From NCBI GenBank assembly GCA_001781995.1, contig MFNH01000035.1, positions 1 through 34,012 of the forward strand: DNA of 34,012 nt. Direction: 5' to 3'. The notes beneath the pieces were generated by a model, which did not search any database, was not told the origin of the DNA, and saw nothing but the letters and a program-made list of their open reading frames with translations. This document shows, in pieces, positions 9,893-18,028 of the stretch (positions within the stretch are counted from its first letter, which is position 1; every line of letters begins with the position of its first letter). A program made the position numbers and the translations under genes. This DNA comes from Candidatus Levybacteria bacterium RBG_16_35_11. GTDB lineage: Bacteria; Patescibacteriota; Microgenomatia; Levybacterales; UBA12049.

Positions 9893-9944
9893 TAAAGTTG
9901 TTTTTAGCTTGTAAAAAACGATAAAATATGCTTTACTTAGAGAA

Positions 9945-10436
9945 GTGATGCCAATGAAAAAATTGGAAGAAACCAAGACAAATGATGCCGTGACTGAAAT
10001 AAACACGGCTCCTGAAAAAGTTGTGCACGATTTCGATTCAAAAAAATCTACATTTTCTAGCAAATTTATAGTTGTTTTAATAGTAGTTCTTTTACTGGGT
10101 GTTGGTAGCGGATACTTATTGGCAAATAGAGGAGTATCCTCTTCGGGGGTAAAACTTCCAACCGGAGCATCTATCTCAAAAGGAACAACTGAAGGCTCAA
10201 ACGATACTACCACTTTTAAAGATGCTGTAGAGGGAACTTTAAAAGAAGGAGGAATCGACGGAGAGGGAGCTTTTCACTTAGTAAGACCGGGAGGAGAAAG
10301 TCAGAATGTCTACTTAACTTCTTCAATTGTAGACCTATCCAAATACATTGATAAAAAGATCAAAGTTTGGGGGCAAACCCAAAAAGCACAACGCGCAGGC
10401 TGGTTAATGGACGTCGGTAAGGTTCAGGTCATATAA
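9945..10436 (+). CDS. Hypothetical membrane-anchored protein, possible OB-like C-terminal domain
   Basis: TM FIVVLIVVLLLGVGSGYLLA; C-terminal VYLTSSIVDLSKYIDKKIKVWGQT...GWLMDVGKVQV. Confidence 0.6.
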   Translation: MMPMKKLEETKTNDAVTEINTAPEKVVHDFDSKKSTFSSKFIVVLIVVLLLGVGSGYLLANRGVSSSGVKLPTGASISKGTTEGSNDTTTFKDAVEGTLKEGGIDGEGAFHLVRPGGESQNVYLTSSIVDLSKYIDKKIKVWGQTQKAQRAGWLMDVGKVQVI

Positions 10437-10460
10437 CATTCAAAAACATCCTTTTTTCTC

Positions 10461-11276
10461 ATGATAAAGCTAGATAAAGTATCGAAAAAGTTTGGAACAG
10501 GGGCTTTTGGCATCTCTTCAATTTCTTTAGGCGTTGATAGGGGGGAATTTATTTTTTTGGTAGGTCCTACCGGTGCTGGCAAAACAACAGTTTTTCGCTT
10601 AATAACAAGAGAGATTCTTCCAACAGAAGGAACAATAATTGTAAATGGTTGGGACATTTTAAAATTACCAAAAAATAAAATCCCAACGCTTAGAAAAAAG
10701 GTTGGAGTAGTTTTTCAAGACCTTAAACTTTTACTTGATAGAACCGTGTTGGAAAACGTAATGCTTCCCTTAGAAGTTTCTGGTTTTAAAACAGAAGAGG
10801 CAATAAAAAAAGTTGAAGATGTATTAAATCAGGTAGGTTTAATTTCTCATAAAAACAAATTTCCGGTTCAACTTTCCGGAGGAGAAGTCCAAAGGACAGC
10901 GATTGCAAGGGCTTTAATCCTTTCTCCTGAGATAATTCTCGCTGATGAGGCAACCGGAAACTTAGATATGGCCACCTCATGGGAAATAATAAACCTTCTT
11001 TTGGATATTAATAAAAAGGGGACAACGGTTATAATGGCAACTCATAATCCAGATTTTGTAAAGAATTTACAAAAAAGAGTAGTTAAGATGGATAAGGGGC
11101 AAATTATTGCTGACACTAAGCATCTTATAAAACATAAAAACCCTCCTTCGCCAAAGGCTACAGAAGGGCACAGGGAAGAAGTAAAAAAAGATGATATAGA
11201 AGAGGCAATAAAAGCAAACACTCACAGCTCTCCTTCGCCAAAAACTATGGAAGGGCAAGAAAAAAAAGAAAAATAA
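10461..11276 (+). CDS. ftsE: Cell-division ABC transporter ATP-binding protein FtsE
   Basis: Walker A GPTGAGKTT, signature LSGGEVQR, Walker B IILADEATGNLD; followed by ftsX. Confidence 0.93.
   Translation: MIKLDKVSKKFGTGAFGISSISLGVDRGEFIFLVGPTGAGKTTVFRLITREILPTEGTIIVNGWDILKLPKNKIPTLRKKVGVVFQDLKLLLDRTVLENVMLPLEVSGFKTEEAIKKVEDVLNQVGLISHKNKFPVQLSGGEVQRTAIARALILSPEIILADEATGNLDMATSWEIINLLLDINKKGTTVIMATHNPDFVKNLQKRVVKMDKGQIIADTKHLIKHKNPPSPKATEGHREEVKKDDIEEAIKANTHSSPSPKTMEGQEKKEK
11141..11170 (+). repeat. Interspersed repeat copy 1, inside ftsE 3' end
   Basis: CCCTCCTTCGCCAAAGGCTACAGAAGGGCA, CCTTC/GAAGG arms. Confidence 0.75.
11229..11258 (+). repeat. Interspersed repeat copy 2, inside ftsE 3' end
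   Basis: CTCTCCTTCGCCAAAAACTATGGAAGGGCA, closely matching copy 1. Confidence 0.75.
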
Positions 11277-12143
11277 ATGAAACACGCAAAAACAACTTGG
11301 AAAAACATAAGAAGATCTCCGTATCAAGCTATTGCCGCAATTTTAATAACAACGTTAACTTTTTTGGCAGTTTCTTACTTTACTTTTATTTTAGTCGGTT
11401 CTTCAAAAGTTGTCAGTTATTTTGAGTCAAAGCCTCAAGTTACAGCTTTTTTTAAAGATGAAGCCAAATCAGAGGACATAGATACACTTAAAAATCAATT
11501 TGATAAATCCGCTAATGTTGCTTCGACTAAATTTGTTTCTAAAGAAGAAGCCTTGAAGATTTATAAAGAACAGAATAAAAATGATCCGTTGCTCTTAGAT
11601 TTAGTATCTGCGGAAATTCTGCCGGCATCTTTGGAAGTTTCAGCAAAGGAAGTAGAAGATTTGCAATCAATCGCCGATACCCTAAAGTCTTCCACAATTG
11701 TTTCGGAGGTGGTCTTTCAAAAAGATGTTGTTTCAACCTTAATATCTTGGACAGGGGCTATAAGAAAAATAGGAATAGGCTTAATTGCGATAATGGGTCT
11801 TGTATCAGTGTTTATTATTGTAACAATAACAGGTATAAAAATTTCCCAAAAAAAAGAGGATATTGAAATTATGCGCTTAATTGGCGCAACCAACTGGCAT
11901 ATTAGGTGGCCATTTATTCTTGAGGGGATTTTTTACGGGATAGTCGGAGCGTTTATTGGCTGGGGATTGGCATCGGCAAGCCTTTTATATGCATCTCCAT
12001 ATCTTGCCTCGTTTTTACAAGGAATACCAATTTTTCCCATCCCCTTAGGCTTTTATATCATTCTTTTAACAGGGGAGCTTTTGCTTTCTATAATCCTTGG
12101 GGCTTTTTCAAGTTTTATTGCAGTATTTAGATACCTTAAATAG
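11277..12143 (+). CDS. ftsX: Cell-division permease FtsX
   Basis: KTTWKNIRRSPYQAIAAILITTLTF N-terminus; EIMRLIGATNWHIRWPFILEGIFYGI. Confidence 0.93.
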   Translation: MKHAKTTWKNIRRSPYQAIAAILITTLTFLAVSYFTFILVGSSKVVSYFESKPQVTAFFKDEAKSEDIDTLKNQFDKSANVASTKFVSKEEALKIYKEQNKNDPLLLDLVSAEILPASLEVSAKEVEDLQSIADTLKSSTIVSEVVFQKDVVSTLISWTGAIRKIGIGLIAIMGLVSVFIIVTITGIKISQKKEDIEIMRLIGATNWHIRWPFILEGIFYGIVGAFIGWGLASASLLYASPYLASFLQGIPIFPIPLGFYIILLTGELLLSIILGAFSSFIAVFRYLK

Positions 12144-12146
12144 AAT
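12118..12146 (+). promoter_or_regulatory. Leaderless promoter of M23 gene, located in the ftsX 3' end
   Basis: TTGCAG (12118-12123), 17-nt spacer, TAGAAT (12141-12146), ATG at 12152. Confidence 0.6.
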
Positions 12147-12151
12147 GCAAG

Positions 12152-13348
12152 ATGTTAAAAGTAACCTGGAAAAAAATAATTCTCTCAATAGGATTTTTTC
12201 TTCTTGTTAGTTTATTCTTTCAATTTAATCACCCTTTTACTCATGCAGAAGACCCGACTCCCACTCCCTCCAAGTCACAACAAACTATTGATTTAGAAAA
12301 TAAAATAAAAGGATTAGAGGATAAAATCAACGAATTAAGAGGGCAGGAAAAAACACTTTCATCACAGATAGCTGTAATGAACAGTCAGATTGAACTTACG
12401 CAGGCAAGAATTGATTCAACAAAAGAACAAATTCTTGAATTAACCGCAAACATTGACACGACAAATAAAAAAATAAGCAATCTGCAAAAATCACTAACAG
12501 ATTTAACGGCAGTGCTAATTAAAAGAGTAATTGCAACCTACGAGATAGGCTCGGCGCCTTCATTTCAGGTTCTTTTATCTTCAACAAGCGTTACAAACTT
12601 ATTTACAAGGTTAAATTACTTAAAAATTGCCCAAGCTCACGATAAACAGCTAATTTACAGTACTCAACAGGCAAAAATGGACTACTCTAACCAAAAAGAT
12701 ATTTTCGAAGACAAAAAAGAAGAGGTAGAGAGTTTAAAAGAACAATTGGAAGATTATAACGCGGAATTAGATAGGCAAAAAGCAGATAAGCAACGTTTAC
12801 TTGATGAAACAGAAGGAAGCGAAGCAAATTATCAACAGCTTCTTGCACAAGCCAGGGCGGAATATGAACAGATTCAGGGAATTGTTTCGGGGAAAGGAAC
12901 AGAAGAAGAGGTTGGTTCTGTAAGTCAAGGAAATCGGATCGCAACGGTTATTTATGGGCCTTCCTGTAATTCAACAGGGACTCATCTTCACTTTACGGTT
13001 AGCAGAAACGGTAATGCTGAAAACCCTTTTAATTATCTAAAACCTGTTGATAGCACAAACAATTCCAATGGCGATTCATTTAACCCAACTGGTAGCTGGG
13101 ATTGGCCAATTGATCCTCCAATTGAGCTTAATCAAGGTTACGGAGATACTTGGTATGTCCGAACATATGGATTTTATCCATTCCACAATGGGATAGATAT
13201 TTCAGGCTCATCTACAGTTAAGGCAGTTAAATCTGGAACTTTATTTCAAGGAAGTTATACTGGAAATGGCGGATGCAGGCTTAACTATGTTAGAGTTCAT
13301 CATCAAGACGACGGACTTGACAGCTTTTATTTGCACGTAGTCTACTAA
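12152..13348 (+). CDS. Secreted coiled-coil murein hydrolase with M23-like domain (EnvC/PcsB-like partner of FtsEX)
   Basis: Signal peptide, long coiled coil, GTHLHF and FHNGIDI M23 motifs; directly after ftsX. Confidence 0.8.
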   Translation: MLKVTWKKIILSIGFFLLVSLFFQFNHPFTHAEDPTPTPSKSQQTIDLENKIKGLEDKINELRGQEKTLSSQIAVMNSQIELTQARIDSTKEQILELTANIDTTNKKISNLQKSLTDLTAVLIKRVIATYEIGSAPSFQVLLSSTSVTNLFTRLNYLKIAQAHDKQLIYSTQQAKMDYSNQKDIFEDKKEEVESLKEQLEDYNAELDRQKADKQRLLDETEGSEANYQQLLAQARAEYEQIQGIVSGKGTEEEVGSVSQGNRIATVIYGPSCNSTGTHLHFTVSRNGNAENPFNYLKPVDSTNNSNGDSFNPTGSWDWPIDPPIELNQGYGDTWYVRTYGFYPFHNGIDISGSSTVKAVKSGTLFQGSYTGNGGCRLNYVRVHHQDDGLDSFYLHVVY

Positions 13349-13404
13349 TATTTTCTAAGTTGCTTTTTTAAAATCTCCGAGCAATACTTTTATTAATACA
13401 TTAA

Positions 13405-14184
13405 ATGAGAAAATTATCCTGGATATCCATCTTTTTTATTCTTTTCATTTTCCCCAAAATTGCACTTGCCACTTCTCAATCAGTAACTATAAGCAACATA
13501 TCTTCCTCAATCGATCAACTGCAAGAATTTAGTGCCGACGTGGTTTTATATTGCTCTTCTTGCGCTGATTCATATCTTCGGGGAGTTTTTTATCAAAGTG
13601 GCACAAGTTATTTTGGATACACACAAGACAATACTGGATCATGGAGTAATGCTGCCGGAGGAAACTGTAATGCCTATTTTAAAATCTCCCAAGACGACCT
13701 CAAGGATGGGAGCTTTAGCGGGAAACTGAGATTTAAACCTGACATAGAGAGCTCTTACTATAAAGGACCGGGGGAGTATTCTTTTAAAGTAGGACGATAT
13801 TCACCAAGCTGTAGTTCTCCAGTTTGGTCTTCGGAAACTACGATTGCCATTTCGGGGCCAACTCCCACCCCAACTTCATCGCAAACCTTAGCTCAATCAC
13901 CAACAAATACACCGACCCCAACATCTAAACCTACCCCTACGACAAAACCAATTTTAACCCGAGCTTTATCTATTACAAAAATACCAACATCAAAGGTTAC
14001 GGAAATGGTTTTAGCGCAGTCGACTAAATCGGCGATCAATAAAAGAAGCCAAAAAAATGAGCCAAAGCAAAAAGTTCTTGGAACTAGCGTAAATTTTTCA
14101 AAAATTTTCATATCTTTCGGCTTAATTATATTAATAAGCTGTGGTATACTAATTTTTCTAAAATTAAGAAGAATAGAAAATTAA
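13405..14184 (+). CDS. Secreted protein with Thr/Pro-rich linker and C-terminal TM anchor
   Basis: Signal peptide; PTPTSKPTPTTKP linker; C-terminal ISFGLIILISCGILIFLKLRR. Confidence 0.7.
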   Translation: MRKLSWISIFFILFIFPKIALATSQSVTISNISSSIDQLQEFSADVVLYCSSCADSYLRGVFYQSGTSYFGYTQDNTGSWSNAAGGNCNAYFKISQDDLKDGSFSGKLRFKPDIESSYYKGPGEYSFKVGRYSPSCSSPVWSSETTIAISGPTPTPTSSQTLAQSPTNTPTPTSKPTPTTKPILTRALSITKIPTSKVTEMVLAQSTKSAINKRSQKNEPKQKVLGTSVNFSKIFISFGLIILISCGILIFLKLRRIEN

Positions 14185-14598
14185 ATGAAAAATGTAGTTT
14201 ATACAAACAGTTCAGCAGAAACTATAAAACTGGGGGAAGAATTCTCCAAAAAAATAAAAAATGGAGGAATAATCCTTTTGTATGGTGAATTAGGAGCAGG
14301 AAAAACAACTTTCGTGCAAGGATTAGCAAGGGGACTGGGGATAAAAAGAAGAATTATTTCACCAACCTTTATAATCATTAGAACTTATAAAGATGAAAAG
14401 TTCTATCACATCGATTTATATAGGGTAGAAAAAGAAACAGATATGGAGACTTTGGGAATAAAAGAAATCTTAAAAGACAGTAAAAATGTTATTGCAATCG
14501 AATGGCCGGAGAAGATTGAAAAACTAATCCCAAAAAATAGAGCTATCATTAATTTTCAATATTTAGACGAAAACAAAAGGAGAATCACATATGGATAA
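14185..14598 (+). CDS. tsaE: tRNA t6A biosynthesis ATPase TsaE
   Basis: GELGAGKTTFVQGLARGLG (P-loop), SPTFIIIRTY, HIDLYR, IEWPEK. Confidence 0.93.
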   Translation: MKNVVYTNSSAETIKLGEEFSKKIKNGGIILLYGELGAGKTTFVQGLARGLGIKRRIISPTFIIIRTYKDEKFYHIDLYRVEKETDMETLGIKEILKDSKNVIAIEWPEKIEKLIPKNRAIINFQYLDENKRRITYG

Positions 14599-15490
14599 TC
14601 AAATAGAAAAAGCAGTGCGAATTCTTAATACTGGTGGAATAATAATCTTTCCAACTGACACTGTTTTTGGAATTGGCTGCAGAATGGATAATGCAAACGC
14701 TATAAAACGATTGTTTGAAATAAGAAAAAGACCAAAAACAAAACCTGTTCCAGTTCTTGTGTCCTCAGTTGATATGGCAAGAAAATATCTTACCCCTATT
14801 CCCAAAGATGTTAAAGAAAAACTAATAGATAAATTTTGGCCCGGACCATTAACAATAATTCTTCCTTGTAAAACAAATCTTATTCCTTCTTTAGTCAGGG
14901 GCGGTGGGAAAACATTGGGGGTAAGAATGCCGGGTAATAAAACAATTTTAGAAATAATTGAAAAATTAGACATCCCCCTTCTTGGTCCGTCTGCCAATTT
15001 TAGTAATAGAAAAACTCCTTATGATATTTCAGAATTGGATCCTGAATTAGTTAAAAAGGTTGATTTTATTTTGGAAGGAAAAACAAAAAGTAAAAAAGCA
15101 TCAACTGTTATTGACTGTTCTAAAAAACCCTGGAAAATACTGCGGGAAGGAGTAATAAGAATTCATAACTTGGAAGAGACTGAACTTACTATTGATACTG
15201 CAAGCAGTGAATATATTTTAGTGGGATTAAAAATTGGTGGTAGGAAATATTTCAAAAAGCAGAAAATGAATTTTCAAAAGGCGCAAGCTATCTTACCAAT
15301 AATAAAAAAAATACTAAAAGAGCACAAGCTATCTTTACAAGATTTAACTTCAATAAAGGTAAACCAGGGACCGGGTTCTTTTACGGGAATAAGAGTCGGC
15401 CTTTCTGTTGCCAATACATTGAGTCATTTTTTAAAAATTCCAATAAATAATAAATCCTCGGGTAAAATAATCGAGCCTATTTACAAATAA
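14591..15490 (+). CDS. TsaC/YwlC (Sua5-like) fused to C-terminal TsaB-like domain
   Basis: N-terminal FPTDTVFGIGCR, KRPKTKPVPVLV, WPGPLTIIL, GPSANFSNRKTP (TsaC); C-terminal LTIDTASSEYILVGL and VNQGPGSFTGIRVGLSVANTL (TsaB). Confidence 0.9.
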   Translation: MDNQIEKAVRILNTGGIIIFPTDTVFGIGCRMDNANAIKRLFEIRKRPKTKPVPVLVSSVDMARKYLTPIPKDVKEKLIDKFWPGPLTIILPCKTNLIPSLVRGGGKTLGVRMPGNKTILEIIEKLDIPLLGPSANFSNRKTPYDISELDPELVKKVDFILEGKTKSKKASTVIDCSKKPWKILREGVIRIHNLEETELTIDTASSEYILVGLKIGGRKYFKKQKMNFQKAQAILPIIKKILKEHKLSLQDLTSIKVNQGPGSFTGIRVGLSVANTLSHFLKIPINNKSSGKIIEPIYK

Positions 15491-15534
15491 GCTCAAGAAG
15501 TTAATAATGTTTTTGTAGAGCAATTTCTGTCCCT

Positions 15535-16476
15535 ATGAAGAAAAAATTGTCTGGTTTTTTTTATCCTCACGATTCAAATAACTATCGGGCGAGATTGCTT
15601 CACCTTGACAGTCTACTGGTTATAATTCTTGCTTTAATTATTTCATCCTTTCTCCTTACTGGAATTAAAACCGCATTTCCTTCGGTTTTAGGGATATCTA
15701 CAGGAATGTCTATAGATCAACTGTTAGCATTAACTAACCAAAAACGAATCGAAAACGGTCTTACACCTCTGGCTTTAAATAGTCAACTTTCCGTTGCAGC
15801 CGAAAATAAAGCAAGTGATATGTTTAGTAAAAATTATTGGGCTCATAATTCTCCGGATGGTAAAACACCCTGGGATTTCATAAGCAGTGCAGGTTACAGC
15901 TATGCCTATGCAGGAGAAAATTTAGCAAGGGGGTTTAATAATTCAGATCAGGTAATTAATGCTTGGATGGCTAGTCCTGAACACAGACAAAACATGCTCT
16001 CTTCAAACTATAAAAATATCGGATTTGCAATAAGACCCGGTAATTTAACGGGGGAAGATACTGTTTTGGTTGTTGAAATGTTTGGGACAGGCATTGCAAT
16101 TGCCCAAAACGCTCCTGAGATAGCAAGTAATAACACGATTGAGGAAAATTATGCCCAACAAATCCAGGAGGAGGTTCAAAAAACCGAAGAAGTCCCAAAG
16201 CCTCAAGAAATTCAGAATCCTACCCTTGCTCAAAATTCAAACCAAGAACAAAATATTGCCGGATTACAAACTAAACCTCTCTTAAACAGCAAAGCTCTTT
16301 CAAAGAATATAGTCCTAATAGTAATTTACATTTTAATATTTACCTTACTTGTTGACGTTATCATTATAGAAAAAAGAAAAGTAATTAGGTTTGTAGGTCA
16401 CAATCTTGATCATGTCCTTTTCTTAATATTTATATTGTCTTTAGTCTTTTTATTCACGAAGGGGTTCATCTTATGA
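15535..16476 (+). CDS. CAP (SCP/YkwD-like) domain membrane protein
   Basis: LLALTNQKRIENGLTPLALNSQLSVAAENKASDM, HNSPDGKTPWDFI, GENLARGF, MASPEHRQNMLSSNYKNIGFA; TM segments at both ends. Confidence 0.92.
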   Translation: MKKKLSGFFYPHDSNNYRARLLHLDSLLVIILALIISSFLLTGIKTAFPSVLGISTGMSIDQLLALTNQKRIENGLTPLALNSQLSVAAENKASDMFSKNYWAHNSPDGKTPWDFISSAGYSYAYAGENLARGFNNSDQVINAWMASPEHRQNMLSSNYKNIGFAIRPGNLTGEDTVLVVEMFGTGIAIAQNAPEIASNNTIEENYAQQIQEEVQKTEEVPKPQEIQNPTLAQNSNQEQNIAGLQTKPLLNSKALSKNIVLIVIYILIFTLLVDVIIIEKRKVIRFVGHNLDHVLFLIFILSLVFLFTKGFIL

Positions 16477-16742
16477 GGAAAAAAATACATAATCATTTTG
16501 CATATTACATTGTTCTTTCGGCTATTCTATTTTTGGGTTTTTTTGCAATTCAAAAAACAAGCAATCTTGAAGATAGAATGTTGTTCATCTCAATAATAAC
16601 ATTTTGTTATGTTCTTTTTGGGATTATCCATCATTTGCTAAATCATAAATTTAACGCTAAAATTATGTTAGAATACGTTCTAATTGGCTGCCTTGGAATC
16701 TCATTGATATTTTTTATCCTGAAAGGAGGATTAGGAATTTAG
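16473..16742 (+). CDS. Small multi-TM hypothetical protein
   Basis: 89 aa, three hydrophobic segments; overlaps upstream stop by 4 nt (ATGA). Confidence 0.65.
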   Translation: MRKKIHNHFAYYIVLSAILFLGFFAIQKTSNLEDRMLFISIITFCYVLFGIIHHLLNHKFNAKIMLEYVLIGCLGISLIFFILKGGLGI

Positions 16743-16746
16743 CCGC

Positions 16747-17490
16747 ATGAAAGGAGTAGTTTTAGCAGGGGGTCTTGGAACAAGGTTATACCCCTTAACA
16801 CACGTAACAAATAAACATTTGCTTCCCGTTTATGATAAGCCGATGATTTTTTATCCGATTGAAACATTGGTCAGAGCAGGAATTAAAGATGTTTTACTCG
16901 TAACAAGCGGTCCTCATGTTGGGCACTTTTTGGGAGTTTTAAAAAACGGAAAAGAATTGGGCTTGGATCATCTGGAATATGCATATCAGGAAAAGCCTGA
17001 TGGTGGAATTGCCGATGCTCTCGGATTGGCCGAGGATTTTGCAGACGGTGATAATATAACTGTAATTTTAGGTGATAATACTACCGACTCAAACATCTCA
17101 AAAGCAGTCTCAGACTTTAAAAAGGGGGCAGTTGTTTTTCTTAAAAAAGTTAACGATCCTTTCCGGTTTGGAGTTGCGGAATTCGATAAAAATGATCCGA
17201 AAAAAGTAGTTGGGATAGAGGAAAAACCAAAAGAACCAAAATCGGACTATGCAGTAACAGGTCTTTATATTTATGATAAAAATGTTTTTTCCTACATTAA
17301 AAAATGTAACCCTAATTTTGCCGGCAGAAATCAACTTGAGATAACCGAAGTCAATAATTATTATCTAAAAGACGGAGAATTACGTTGGGAAGAGTTGAAG
17401 GGGTTCTGGAGCGATGCCGGTACTTTTGGTAGCCTTTTTGAAGCTAGCCAGTTCTGGGCAAGTAAACAAAAAACAACGGGAGAGCTTTAG
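16747..17490 (+). CDS. rmlA: Glucose-1-phosphate thymidylyltransferase-like nucleotidyltransferase
   Basis: MKGVVLAGGLGTRLYPLTHVTNKHLLPVYDKPMIFYPIETL; next to rmlB. Confidence 0.88.
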   Translation: MKGVVLAGGLGTRLYPLTHVTNKHLLPVYDKPMIFYPIETLVRAGIKDVLLVTSGPHVGHFLGVLKNGKELGLDHLEYAYQEKPDGGIADALGLAEDFADGDNITVILGDNTTDSNISKAVSDFKKGAVVFLKKVNDPFRFGVAEFDKNDPKKVVGIEEKPKEPKSDYAVTGLYIYDKNVFSYIKKCNPNFAGRNQLEITEVNNYYLKDGELRWEELKGFWSDAGTFGSLFEASQFWASKQKTTGEL

Positions 17491-18027
17491 ATGAGTCAAT
17501 GGAAGATAAGAGAAAAAACGGTCCACAAAACAGACCTTTTCCAAATTATTGAACAAACAATAACTGGAAAAAACAAGACTAAGAAATATGAAATTGTGGA
17601 AAGAAGGCCTACAACAATAGTTTTTCCTCTTACCGAATCTTTTGAAATTTATCTCTTGTCGCAATACAGAAGCTTGTTTAATAAGACAATTATAGAGGCG
17701 GTATCCGGTCATGTAGATAATTCCGAGAGTCCTTTTAAATCGGCAAAAAGAGAGCTAAAAGAAGAGGCGGGATTAATCGCCAATACATGGGAAGAATTAT
17801 TAAGAGTAGACGCTTCGGCAAGTGTAATAAGGTCAGTTATGCACCTTTTTTTAGCAAGAGATCTTGAAGAGACAGATTCAAGTCCCGAAGAGGGAGAAGA
17901 AATTAAGATAATAAAGATGCCATTGTCAGATGCAATAGAAAAAATAGAAAAAAGAGAAATAACAAGTGGCCCCACTGTTTTGGGCTTATTGTATATTGAT
18001 AAATTAATAAAGGAAAAAAAATTATAA
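17491..18027 (+). CDS. Nudix hydrolase
   Basis: Nudix box GHVDNSESPFKSAKRELKEEAGL fits GX5EX7REUXEEXGU. Confidence 0.9.
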   Translation: MSQWKIREKTVHKTDLFQIIEQTITGKNKTKKYEIVERRPTTIVFPLTESFEIYLLSQYRSLFNKTIIEAVSGHVDNSESPFKSAKRELKEEAGLIANTWEELLRVDASASVIRSVMHLFLARDLEETDSSPEEGEEIKIIKMPLSDAIEKIEKREITSGPTVLGLLYIDKLIKEKKL

Positions 18028-18028
18028 T

